Origin: Bacteroidota bacterium
Lineage (GTDB): Bacteria > Bacteroidota > Bacteroidia > Bacteroidales > VadinHA17
DNA: 6,216 nucleotides
Reading direction: 5' to 3'
NCBI GenBank assembly: GCA_006227095.1
Contig: SBFZ01000242.1
Span: 1 to 6,216 of the forward strand
Below, piece by piece: positions 1-6,147 of this stretch (within the stretch, counting starts at the first letter, position 1; the number at the start of each line of letters is the position of its first letter). The notes under the pieces are model-generated. The model was not told where the DNA came from. It saw only the letters and a list, made by a program, of their open reading frames with translations, and searched no databases. A program made the translations under genes and the position numbers.

Positions 1-255
1 ATAACGGGTATGTCTTCCGGAACCAATCTTAACGGAAAAACCTATACCCTGACAATCCTCAACCCGCTTGAGTGGCATGCAGCCTGCCGTTTCCTTGTAA
101 GAGGCACCATCAATTTTGATGTTGAAGGCATTGAGCCTTTCGAACTTGACTACGGCACTGGTGAATGTGATGCAGCAGCTACCCTCTCAAGGGGCGATGA
201 ATCAAAGGAGATAACCCTCCGTTACCGCCATCCGAAATACACAGATATTCGTTGA
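1..255 (+). CDS. C-terminal fragment of an unrecognised protein
   Basis: The frame is open from the left edge (Ile-Thr-Gly before the first Met at 10) to a TGA at 253-255, so this is most likely the end of a longer protein and not a complete 81-residue gene. It is mostly polar and beta-strand-like, with no membrane segment. Counting from the Met at 10, the clearest motif is LDYGTGECDAAAT at residues 46-58, followed by a short strand (KEITLRYR). This resembles the ending (DYGxGxCDxxAT, then a short strand) that I associate with Bacteroidota secreted proteins or lipoproteins of unknown function; that comparison is from memory. There are two cysteines (26 and 53). Function cannot be assigned. 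The gene converges on clpX and ends about 45 bp before a shared terminator, which supports it being a real expressed 3' end. Confidence 0.6.
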   Translation: MTGMSSGTNLNGKTYTLTILNPLEWHAACRFLVRGTINFDVEGIEPFELDYGTGECDAAATLSRGDESKEITLRYRHPKYTDIR

Positions 256-300
256 TCTTCCCTGACCCGCCCGGTTTTACGGAACTGTCCTGCGGGTAGA

Positions 301-342
301 TAAAAAAGAAATCCCGGTCATGTCAGGCCGGGATTCTTTTTT
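301..342. terminator. Bidirectional intrinsic terminator between the left-edge gene and clpX
   Basis: An 8-bp perfect stem, AATCCCGG (310-317) with CCGGGATT (328-335), encloses a 10-nt loop. On the + strand it is followed by a T-rich run (336-342). On the minus strand the complement of the A-run at 302-307 supplies the T-tract. It lies after both converging genes (stops at 255 and 397), so one hairpin can terminate transcription from both sides. Confidence 0.85.
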
Positions 343-396
343 ACTTCATTTATTATTTTATACTCCGGGTAATTTCAGTTATACCATCATGATATT

Positions 397-1611
397 TTAT
401 GAAGCCTTGAGTATCTTCATGTCCACCCTCTCAAGCTTATGTGAAGCATACTCGGTGGTGACTGAGAACTCTTTTGCTTCGCCGGATGGCAGTTCGAACA
501 TGGCATCCATCATAATGGCTTCACAGATGGCACGCAGGCCTCTTGCTCCCAGCCTGAACTCCACAGCCTTGTCAACTATGTAGTCAAGTGCCTCAGGGGT
601 AAAGCTGAGCTCGATGTCGTCCATTGCAAAGAGCTTGACATACTGCTTGGTGATGGCGTTCTTCGGCTCGGTAAGGATCTCTCTCAGGGCCTTGCGGTCA
701 AGAGGAGAGAGATGTGTCAGTACCGGAAGCCTGCCGACGATCTCGGGGATGAGCCCGTAGGCACGCAGATCCTGCGGTGCAATATATTTCAGGAGATCAT
801 CCTTGTCATAATGGTCACGGGAACGGCTGGCAGTGTATCCTACCACCGAGGTGTTCAGCCTGTGGGCTATCTTCCTTTCAATTCCTTCAAAGGCTCCGCC
901 ACAGATAAAGAGTATGTTGCGGGTGTCAACGGGAATCATCTTCTGCTCCGGATGTTTCCTGCCTCCCTGGGGAGGAACGTTGACAACCGATCCCTCAAGA
1001 AGCTTGAGCAGTCCCTGCTGCACACCCTCGCCGGAGACATCGCGGGTTATGGAAGGATTGTCACCCTTGCGGGCTATCTTGTCAATCTCGTCAATGAATA
1101 CAATCCCTTTTTCGGCTGCCTTGACATCATAATCGGCATTCTGGAGAAGGCGGGTCAGCAGGCTCTCAATGTCTTCACCCACGTAACCGGCCTCAGTCAG
1201 TACTGTGGCGTCAACAATGGTGAAGGGAACATGGAGCATCCTTGCGATGGTACGGGCCAGAAGTGTCTTGCCTGTGCCGGTCTCGCCCATCAGGATAATG
1301 TTTGACTTTTCGATCTCCACATCATCACTGTCGCTCTTCTGCATCAGCCGCTTGTAATGGTTGTAAACGGCAACCGATAGTATCTTCTTTGCCCTGTCCT
1401 GCCCGATGACATACTGATCGAGGAACTTCTTTATCTCGTCAGGTTTACGGAGCTTGATGCCATCAAGGTTGAAGCTGGACTTTCCGCCCATCTCCTCCAC
1501 CATAATATTATGGGCCTGTTCAATGCAGTGATCGCATATATGGCCCTCAAGACCTGCAATCAGAAGGTTTGCCTCTTTCTTTGTGCGTCCGCAGAACGAG
1601 CATTTATCCAT
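397..1611 (-). CDS. clpX: ATP-dependent Clp protease ATP-binding subunit ClpX
   Basis: ClpX is the cytoplasmic AAA+ unfoldase that recognises degradation tags, unfolds the protein and feeds it to the ClpP chamber. The 404-residue length is normal. An N-terminal C4 zinc-binding domain has Cys4, Cys7, Cys26 and Cys29. Walker A is GETGTGKT at 109-116, the pore loop GYVGED at 142-147, Walker B VFIDEID at 171-177, and an RKH loop at 218-220. The arginine-finger segment is GRLPV (Arg294) and sensor 2 is GARGLR at 355-360. The loop that docks on ClpP, IGF in E. coli, aligns with VGY at 257-259. The ATG at 1611 is 12 bp after the clpP stop, so the two are almost certainly cotranscribed. There is no clear Shine-Dalgarno sequence in the gap, as is common in Bacteroidota. 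The gene ends before the shared terminator at 301-342. Confidence 0.98.
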   Translation of the reverse strand: MDKCSFCGRTKKEANLLIAGLEGHICDHCIEQAHNIMVEEMGGKSSFNLDGIKLRKPDEIKKFLDQYVIGQDRAKKILSVAVYNHYKRLMQKSDSDDVEIEKSNIILMGETGTGKTLLARTIARMLHVPFTIVDATVLTEAGYVGEDIESLLTRLLQNADYDVKAAEKGIVFIDEIDKIARKGDNPSITRDVSGEGVQQGLLKLLEGSVVNVPPQGGRKHPEQKMIPVDTRNILFICGGAFEGIERKIAHRLNTSVVGYTASRSRDHYDKDDLLKYIAPQDLRAYGLIPEIVGRLPVLTHLSPLDRKALREILTEPKNAITKQYVKLFAMDDIELSFTPEALDYIVDKAVEFRLGARGLRAICEAIMMDAMFELPSGEAKEFSVTTEYASHKLERVDMKILKAS

Positions 1612-1623
1612 CAGGTAAAAGAA

Positions 1624-2301
1624 TTATTTCTTGTTTCTGGCGAGGACCTCGTCGATCATGCCGTAGTCCCTGGCTTCACCGGCAGTCATCCAGTGGTCGC
1701 GGTCAGCATCCTTTTCCACTTTTTCAAGAGGCTGGCCGGTATGCAGTGCTATGACCTCGTAAAGTTCCTTCTTGATTTTAAGGATCTCCTTGACGGCTAT
1801 CTCAATATCAGAAGCCTGTCCCTCTGCACCTCCCATAGGCTGATGTATCATTATGCGTGAGTGCTTGAGTGCAGAACGCTTCCCCTTTGTTCCTGCCGTC
1901 AGCAGCACGGCACCCATCGAGGCTGCCATGCCGGTGCAGATGGTCGCCACGTCGGCAGAGATGTACTGCATGGTGTCATAGATGCCCATACCTGCGTGGA
2001 CCACTCCGCCGGGGGTGTTGATGTAGATCTGGATATCCTTGCCCGGATCAGATGAATCAAGATAGAGCAACTGGGCCTGTATGATGTTGGCCACATAGTC
2101 GTCAACAGGCAGCCCCAGGAAAATGATGCGGTCCATCATCAGCCTCGAGAAAACATCCATTGAAGCCACATTCAGCTGGCGTTCCTCTATGATCGTGGGT
2201 GAAATGTACCCGTTGCTTGCCGAGATGTAACGGTGCATCGTAAGACTGCTGATACCGAAACGATCAGTGGCGTATTTTCTGAAATCCTTTATGTCTGACA
2301 T
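1624..2301 (-). CDS. clpP: ATP-dependent Clp protease proteolytic subunit ClpP
   Basis: ClpP is the serine peptidase that forms the tetradecameric degradation chamber partnered by ClpX in the cytoplasm. I start it at the ATG at 2299-2301 (225 residues). A longer frame would need a TTG at 2307 and adds only two residues. From this ATG the catalytic triad is Ser128 (in GMAASMGA), His153 (in MIHQP) and Asp202 (in DADRDHW); the spacings of 25 and 49 residues equal those of S. aureus ClpP (98, 123, 172). The oxyanion-region motif NTPGG is also present. About 30 residues precede the conserved core, longer than in Firmicutes; this fits the extended N-terminus or propeptide seen in Bacteroidota ClpP, and a Met at residue 22 is a less likely start. 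The gene lies between tig and clpX, the usual bacterial order. Confidence 0.98.
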   Translation of the reverse strand: MSDIKDFRKYATDRFGISSLTMHRYISASNGYISPTIIEERQLNVASMDVFSRLMMDRIIFLGLPVDDYVANIIQAQLLYLDSSDPGKDIQIYINTPGGVVHAGMGIYDTMQYISADVATICTGMAASMGAVLLTAGTKGKRSALKHSRIMIHQPMGGAEGQASDIEIAVKEILKIKKELYEVIALHTGQPLEKVEKDADRDHWMTAGEARDYGMIDEVLARNKK

Positions 2302-2324
2302 GATCAAATACTCTTGGTGAATGC

Positions 2325-2332
2325 CAAATATA
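2325..2332 (-). promoter_or_regulatory. Possible -7 element of a clpP(X) promoter
   Basis: On the minus strand TATATTTG matches the Bacteroidota -7 consensus TAnnTTTG exactly and lies in the 53-bp gap between tig and clpP, 23 bp before the clpP ATG. I see no TTG at the expected distance upstream (about 19-21 bp), so it is only half a promoter match. It could give clpP and clpX expression independent of tig. Confidence 0.35.
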
Positions 2333-2354
2333 CGAATTTATACCCTTAATAGTT

Positions 2355-3686
2355 TCATTTGTTGCCGAAGAGCTTGTTGAACTCCTCCGGTGTGACGGTC
2401 TTGTCATCAACCTTTACCGTGTCAATGATGATGCCGAGTACCCTGGTGTCAAGAACCTTTTCGGCTATGCGCCGGGCCTCTTCCTCCTTCTTGAGAAAAT
2501 CCCTGGCGAATGATGTTATCTGCTCATCGGTAGCATAATGCAGTCCGTACTGGGCGAACTGGGCACGGGTGAACGCCTTCGCCTCATCGAGTATTTCCTC
2601 TTCGGTTATTTTCAGCTCGTTGTTTTTTGCCACCCTGTTCTTTATCAGCTGCCAGCGGAGGTCATCACGGAAATGGTCAAAATCCTTTTCTATGTCTTCG
2701 GCCGTGGTCTTTTCATTTACCTTCAGCAACCACCTTTTCAGGAAGTCATCCGGCAGTTCGAAGGGGGTCTTCTCCAGCACGAGGTCACGTGCGTCAGTGC
2801 GCAGTTTGTATTCAGTTTCGCGGTTGAAATACTCCTTTATCTCATCTGTTACCTTAGCCTCGAATTCTGCAGCTGAGTTGACAGTTCCTTCGCCGTATAC
2901 CCTGTCCCACAACTCCTGGTCATTCTCTGCCGGGGTGAAACGTGAAACCTCCCTGACTGTGATTGTGTAGTCTCCTCCAAGATCCTTTACCTCATCCTTC
3001 TGCTTCTTCAGCAGGCCGGCTATCTCATAATCATTCGGGAAGGCCCTGCGGATATCAAAGGTCACTGTGTCACCGGCACTTTTGCCGAGGAATTCCTTCT
3101 TTATTTCTTCGTCCTTTACCATCTCTACCGACAGGGAGGCTTCCTCATTCATTACCGTTCCGTCAGCTGATGCCACGGTCCCCTTCAGCATATCCTTCTC
3201 CTCTGATTTCTCAGCTGTGATGAACTGCCCATACCTGCGGGCATAGTTGTCAACATAGTCGGCCACCATTTTGGTGTCAGGCTCAATGAGGTAGCGGGTC
3301 AGCTTCTGCTTTTTGGTCAGGTTCACCTCAAACTCAGGGGCCAGTCCCAGTTCAAAGGTGAAGCTGAATTCCTCCGAATTCTCCGGGTCAAATGAGTGTC
3401 CTTCATGCTTTGGAAGCGGGTCACCCAGTATATCGAGGTTCTCATTCTTTATATAGTCAGACAGGCTTTCGGAGACGATGTTGTTTATCTCATCAACGAG
3501 CACGGTGGTGCCGTACATCTTCCTGATAAGCTGGATGGGCACATGCCCGGGGCGGAATCCCCTGATGCTTGCCGTTCTCCGGTATTCCCTCAGTTTTTTG
3601 TCGACTTTTTCCTCATAGTCGGCCTTTGCAATATCAATCCTGACGGTTGCGTTCAGTGCGTCAATGTTCTCTCTGGTGACATTCAT
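2355..3686 (-). CDS. tig: Trigger factor, ribosome-associated chaperone
   Basis: Trigger factor binds the ribosome near the peptide exit tunnel and shields emerging chains. The 443-residue length is normal. The N-terminal domain (about 1-118) carries the ribosome-binding signature GFRPGHVP at 43-50. The middle region (about 165-248, ending in YTITVREVSRF) aligns by its edge strands with the FKBP-type prolyl isomerase domain, but the usual IPGFE-type active-site segment is missing, so isomerase activity is doubtful. The C-terminal helical chaperone domain follows (about 255-443), including FELPDDFLKRWL at 309-320. The ATG at 3684-3686 is well placed but has no Shine-Dalgarno sequence. I see no matching promoter in the 78 bp upstream, so transcription may come through the tRNA-Leu hairpin region. 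It is followed by clpP and clpX. Confidence 0.97.
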   Translation of the reverse strand: MNVTRENIDALNATVRIDIAKADYEEKVDKKLREYRRTASIRGFRPGHVPIQLIRKMYGTTVLVDEINNIVSESLSDYIKNENLDILGDPLPKHEGHSFDPENSEEFSFTFELGLAPEFEVNLTKKQKLTRYLIEPDTKMVADYVDNYARRYGQFITAEKSEEKDMLKGTVASADGTVMNEEASLSVEMVKDEEIKKEFLGKSAGDTVTFDIRRAFPNDYEIAGLLKKQKDEVKDLGGDYTITVREVSRFTPAENDQELWDRVYGEGTVNSAAEFEAKVTDEIKEYFNRETEYKLRTDARDLVLEKTPFELPDDFLKRWLLKVNEKTTAEDIEKDFDHFRDDLRWQLIKNRVAKNNELKITEEEILDEAKAFTRAQFAQYGLHYATDEQITSFARDFLKKEEEARRIAEKVLDTRVLGIIIDTVKVDDKTVTPEEFNKLFGNK

Positions 3687-3710
3687 ATTGTAACAGTTTA
3701 CTATCGATTT

Positions 3711-3761
3711 AAAAACCGCCTTAACCTGCGCCCTGGGGCGGAGTGTAAGGGCGGTTCAGGT
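3711..3761 (-). terminator. GC-rich hairpin after tRNA-Leu: terminator or attenuator before tig
   Basis: On the minus strand AACCGCC (3756-3750) can pair with GGCGGTT (3720-3714). The latter runs into five Ts and then AAAT, giving a terminator-like end to the tRNA transcript. A small stem, CGCCC (3740-3736) with GGGCG (3733-3729), with a 2-nt loop, could sit inside it. An alternative fold pairs ACCTG (3761-3757) plus CGCCC (3753-3749) with GGGCGCAGGT (3733-3724), ten pairs with a 3-nt bulge. It uses the same 5' strand and so excludes the terminator stem. Termination of the tRNA unit is the simple reading; regulated readthrough into tig is an inference. Confidence 0.55.
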
Positions 3762-3764
3762 GTC

Positions 3765-3849
3765 TGGTGCGGATGAAGGGACTCGAACCCCCACGCCCTG
3801 AGGCACAAGATCCTAAGTCTTGCTCGGCTACCAATTACGACACATCCGC
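3765..3849 (-). tRNA. tRNA-Leu, anticodon UAG
   Basis: An 85-nt type II tRNA with encoded 3' CCA (3767-3765). The acceptor stem GCGGATG/CATCCGC (3849-3843 with 3775-3769) has 7 perfect pairs and discriminator base A. The D arm contains TTGGTAG. The anticodon stem CAAGA/TCTTG encloses the loop CTTAGGA, giving anticodon TAG at 3815-3813, which reads CUA and probably other CUN leucine codons. The long variable arm (stem GCC/GGC) is typical of Leu, Ser or Tyr, and together with the UAG anticodon fixes Leu. The T arm has loop TTCGAGT with two G-U pairs in its stem. It lies between lptB and tig, all on the same strand. Confidence 0.96.
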
Positions 3850-3860
3850 AAAAAGTGGTG

Positions 3861-3891
3861 CAAAAGTAGTAAAAAATATCAGGAAACCAAA
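3861..3891 (-). promoter_or_regulatory. Bacteroidota-type promoter for tRNA-Leu
   Basis: On the minus strand TTTG (3891-3888), a 19-bp spacer and TACTTTTG (3868-3861) match the Bacteroidota housekeeping promoter (TTTG, 19-21 bp, TAnnTTTG). The -7 element ends 11 bp before the mature tRNA 5' end, so the predicted leader is only a few nucleotides. It lies in the 56-bp gap after lptB, where no terminator is visible, so readthrough from lptB could also contribute. Confidence 0.7.
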
Positions 3892-3905
3892 GCAGTAGGG
3901 TTAAA

Positions 3906-4631
3906 TTACCTCCTGAGTTCGAAGTTCTTACCGAGATAGACATTTCTTACCTGCTCATCATCAGCAAGCTGGGCGGCAGTACCCTGCTTGAGTATCTTCC
4001 CCTCGAAGAGGAGGTATGCCCGATCAGTGATGGAGAGGGTCTCGTGAACGTTATGGTCGGTAATCAGGATGCCTATATTCTTGTCTTTCAGGTGAGAGAC
4101 AATCATCTGGATATCTTCAACGGCGATGGGGTCAACGCCTGCAAAGGGTTCGTCGAGCAGGATGAAGTTTGGTTTGAGAGCCAGTGCACGTGCTATCTCG
4201 GTACGGCGCCGTTCGCCTCCTGACAGCTGAATACCAAGGCTCTTGCGGATTCGTGTGAGGCCGAATTCCTCGAGGAGCATCTCCTGCCGTTCCTTTCTCT
4301 CCTCCCTGGTCAGGTCAGAGAGTTCCATGACGGCCATCAGGTTGTCTTCCACACTCAGTTTGCGGAAGACTGATGCTTCCTGTGCAAGGTAGCCTATTCC
4401 CAGGCGCGACCTGCGGTACATGGGGTAGTCGGTGATCTCGGTGTTGTCAAGCCAGATATGGCCGTCATTGGGCCGGATAAGACCTACGATCATGTAGAAG
4501 GTTGTGGTCTTGCCGGCACCGTTTGGACCAAGCAGACCCACTATCTCACCCTGCTCAACCTCAACGGAGACCTCATTGACAACTGTCCTTGCCTTGTATC
4601 GTTTTACCAGGTCTGTTGTATGCAGTTTCAT
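3906..4631 (-). CDS. lptB: LPS export ABC transporter ATP-binding protein LptB
   Basis: LptB is the cytoplasmic ATPase that, with LptF and LptG, drives lipopolysaccharide out of the inner membrane through the Lpt bridge. I start it at the ATG 4629-4631 (241 residues, the usual length). The frame is open upstream to 4715, but that part overlaps tatC and does not resemble LptB. In order are Walker [10 protein letters not shown] at 35-43, the Q-loop Gln84, the signature LSGGERRR at 136-143, Walker B FILLDEP at 156-162 with catalytic Glu161, the D-loop FAGVDP, and the switch His193 (ITDHNV). SGGERRR and the DEPFAGVDP segment are typical of LptB rather than other ABC ATPases. It starts 4 bp after the tatC stop, so the two are cotranscribed and probably translationally coupled. 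The lptF, lptG and lptC partners are not in the window. Confidence 0.96.
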   Translation of the reverse strand: MKLHTTDLVKRYKARTVVNEVSVEVEQGEIVGLLGPNGAGKTTTFYMIVGLIRPNDGHIWLDNTEITDYPMYRRSRLGIGYLAQEASVFRKLSVEDNLMAVMELSDLTREERKERQEMLLEEFGLTRIRKSLGIQLSGGERRRTEIARALALKPNFILLDEPFAGVDPIAVEDIQMIVSHLKDKNIGILITDHNVHETLSITDRAYLLFEGKILKQGTAAQLADDEQVRNVYLGKNFELRR

Positions 4632-4635
4632 AGTC

Positions 4636-5736
4636 TCACTGTTTATCGCCGGCTGATTCTTCGTTCCCCTGGTCACTGCCATCCCTGCCTTCGCTGCCAT
4701 CCGGACCCTTTGCACCAGAAATGTCTTCCTGCATATGAGTCTCAGCTCCGGCTTCAGACTCCCGCCCGGCTGCCTCCTTTTCTGCCTTTGCCTCTCTCTC
4801 TGCGGCGGCCTTTTCTGCTTTCAGTTTCGCATCCCTCTCTGCGGCGGCCTTTTCTGCTTTTGCCTTTGCTTCCCGCTCTGCTGCAGCCTCTGCCTCAGCT
4901 TCGGCTGCGTCAGCCTTCTCCCTTTTCCTGACCACCCTTCTGGCAATAAAGATACTGGCTTCATAAAGCAGGATGAGCGGAATGGTTACAAGAATAAGGC
5001 TGAATATATCCGGAGGTGTAATAACGGCAGCCAGGATGAGTACGATTACAATGGCGTGCCTGCGGTACTTTTTCATGAACTCAGGTGTGATGACACCTAT
5101 CCGGGCCAGGAAGAATACCACTATGGGAAGTTCGAATGTAACTCCTGCAGACAGGGCCACCGATGTCACGGATCCGATATATGATGTTATGTTTATCTGG
5201 TTTGTGACAATGTCACTCACCCTGTATGAACCCAAAAAGTTTATGGAAAGAGGGGAGATGATGAAATATCCGAACAAAACACCGGTAAGGAAAAGCAGTG
5301 AAGCCATGGTCACGGCACCACGGGCATATTTCCGTTCTTTTTCGTAAAGTGCAGGCCTGAAGAACGACCAGAACTCCCAGAAGACATAAGGGAATGCAAG
5401 GATCAGTCCCGCCACGAGGGATATGTTGATGTGGGTGGTGAACTGACCTGACATTTTAATGCTTATCAGTTCCACCGGGTCCTGGTTGATGCAAAGTACA
5501 GGAGCGTTGACCAGATCGGCAAGACGGCAGAGGAGTCTGTTGGTTATGAAGTCGGGGTTGTTGGGGGCAAGGATTATATGGTCAAAGATTATATTCTTGA
5601 AGATAAAAGCCACTATTGCCCCGGCCACCACGGCCACCAGGGCCCTGATGATATGCCACCTCAGCTCCTCCAGGTGCTGAAGGAAGGTCATCTCACCATC
5701 GCCGTTTTTACTGTTCGTCTTGCTTTTGCCGGCCAT
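4636..5736 (-). CDS. tatC: Twin-arginine translocase subunit TatC, with long charged C-terminal tail
   Basis: TatC is the inner-membrane receptor for twin-arginine signal peptides in the Tat pathway, which exports folded proteins. I start it at the ATG 5734-5736 (366 residues), which has AAGG 8 bp upstream. The open frame reaches 5799, but those 21 codons overlap a promoter-like site and look noncoding. Conserved features are HLEELR at 21-26, [10 protein letters not shown] at 126-135 with Glu134 (E. coli Glu103), GVTFELP with Glu202 (E. coli Glu170), and ITPPD with Asp243 (E. coli Asp211). Six hydrophobic segments fit the TatC fold. The first periplasmic loop is longer than in E. coli and has Cys70 and Cys82. 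The core ends near 270; about 95 further residues rich in Ala, Glu, Lys and Arg, then Gly, Ser and Asp, make the protein over 100 residues longer than E. coli TatC. No tatA is in the window. Confidence 0.95.
   Translation of the reverse strand: MAGKSKTNSKNGDGEMTFLQHLEELRWHIIRALVAVVAGAIVAFIFKNIIFDHIILAPNNPDFITNRLLCRLADLVNAPVLCINQDPVELISIKMSGQFTTHINISLVAGLILAFPYVFWEFWSFFRPALYEKERKYARGAVTMASLLFLTGVLFGYFIISPLSINFLGSYRVSDIVTNQINITSYIGSVTSVALSAGVTFELPIVVFFLARIGVITPEFMKKYRRHAIVIVLILAAVITPPDIFSLILVTIPLILLYEASIFIARRVVRKREKADAAEAEAEAAAEREAKAKAEKAAAERDAKLKAEKAAAEREAKAEKEAAGRESEAGAETHMQEDISGAKGPDGSEGRDGSDQGNEESAGDKQ
4796..4860. repeat. Direct repeat, 26 bp at 39-bp period, inside the tatC tail
   Basis: A 26-bp stretch at 4796-4821 recurs without change at 4835-4860. 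The 39-bp offset equals 13 codons, so frame is kept. It encodes two copies of AEKAAAER(D/E)AK in the cytoplasmic tail of TatC. Related but diverged units continue on both sides (AEREAKAK and [11 protein letters not shown] before, [11 protein letters not shown] after). The pattern suggests tandem expansion of a helical, charged segment. Confidence 0.85.
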
Positions 5737-5760
5737 ACCTGGCGCCTTTGTTGAAGCGTG

Positions 5761-5792
5761 TAAAGATAGGTAAAACTTATATTTCAAAACAA
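5761..5792 (-). promoter_or_regulatory. Candidate tatC-lptB promoter
   Basis: On the minus strand TTG (5792-5790), a 21-bp spacer and TATCTTTA (5768-5761) resemble the Bacteroidota promoter; the last base of the -7 element is A where G is usual. Transcription would begin roughly 15-20 bp before the ATG at 5736, leaving room for AAGG at 8 bp. It lies inside the upstream-extended tatC frame, which argues against the start at 5799. Confidence 0.45.
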
Positions 5793-5799
5793 TACTCAT

Positions 5800-6030
5800 G
5801 TGTCTGCCGGCCTGAATTCCCTCCGTTTCACCTCCCTGGCCTTGATCCGGGGTAACCTCCCAGGCTTCCCCGGTAGTTCCGGGTGTTATGGCACAGTTTC
5901 ATCCGTATGCCCGCGAGCCATCTCCCGCCACCGGGGAAACCCTCGCCTCCGTGGATACTATCATCTCCGCCAGGCTCTTCCCCGCCCCGCCGGAAAGCCC
6001 TGTAATAAATTAATGAGTGTTGAAAAAAGT
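5800..6030. other. Region without a recognised gene: GC-rich block between tatC and recQ promoters
   Basis: No reading frame here on either strand resembles a known protein. By hand count 5821-6000 is about 64% G+C (116 of 180), against 15% (9 of 60) in 6001-6060, so the right boundary is abrupt. The block is pyrimidine-rich on the + strand. Two competing stems share one arm: CCGGGG (5847-5852) with CCCCGG (5868-5873), and TTCCCCGGT (5866-5874) with ACCGGGGAA (5930-5938). A weak + strand frame starting with GTG at 5800 runs to 6051 but crosses into the AT-rich part and looks like chance. The block could be a decayed gene, a structured RNA or a regulatory region; I cannot tell which. Confidence 0.4.
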
Positions 6031-6062
6031 TTTGATGTATATTTAAATTAAAGTTAAATTTG
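6031..6062 (+). promoter_or_regulatory. recQ: Bacteroidota-type promoter for recQ
   Basis: TTTG (6031-6034), a 20-bp spacer and TAAATTTG (6055-6062) match the Bacteroidota consensus at every fixed position. It sits in an AT-rich stretch at the edge of the GC-rich block and predicts a leader of about 80 nt for recQ. Confidence 0.7.
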
Positions 6063-6127
6063 ATAGACGGGTAATAAATTGGTTGAAGTTTGCGTAACTT
6101 GTTATTAGAATAAATATCCGATAAAAG

Positions 6128-6139
6128 AGGGGGAGAGGA
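6128..6139 (+). promoter_or_regulatory. recQ: Purine-rich ribosome binding site of recQ
   Basis: AGGGGGAGAGGA ends 8 bp before the ATG at 6148. It is the strongest Shine-Dalgarno-like sequence in the window, where most other starts have none, and it supports this start. Confidence 0.6.
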
Positions 6140-6147
6140 AATATCAT

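Noticed and set aside
712..1305. Long plus-strand frame of 197 codons opposite clpX.
   Set aside because: It lies entirely antisense to the well-conserved clpX and its translation looks like no known family; it is a shadow of clpX codon use.
4632..4715. Upstream-extended start for lptB.
   Set aside because: The extra 28 codons overlap the end of tatC and do not look like LptB; the ATG at 4631 gives the usual length and sits 4 bp after the tatC stop.
4796..4860. The 39-bp periodic repeat as a CRISPR or mobile-element feature.
   Set aside because: There are only two exact copies, the period is a multiple of three and the repeat is in frame within tatC, so it is a coding repeat.
5820..5995. 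Minus-strand GC-rich block as a cobalamin riboswitch.
   Set aside because: Scattered pieces resemble it (GGGGAAG, AAGGCCAGG, AACTGTGCC), but the core AGGGAA and CCCGCAACTG segments are not intact and the downstream gene, tatC, is not a usual target. An Infernal search with RF00174 would decide.
5890..6004. A minus-strand frame in the GC-rich block reads ITGLSGGAGKSLAEMIVS, which looks like a P-loop.
   Set aside because: It is bounded by a stop just upstream, has no start codon, ends after about 36 codons and the rest does not resemble any P-loop family. A glycine-rich match in GC-rich DNA can be chance. A blastp hit spanning more than the P-loop would reopen it.
5800..6051. Plus-strand frame of 83 codons between tatC and recQ.
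   Set aside because: It starts with GTG, spans an abrupt change in base composition, runs over the recQ promoter and has no recognisable domain.
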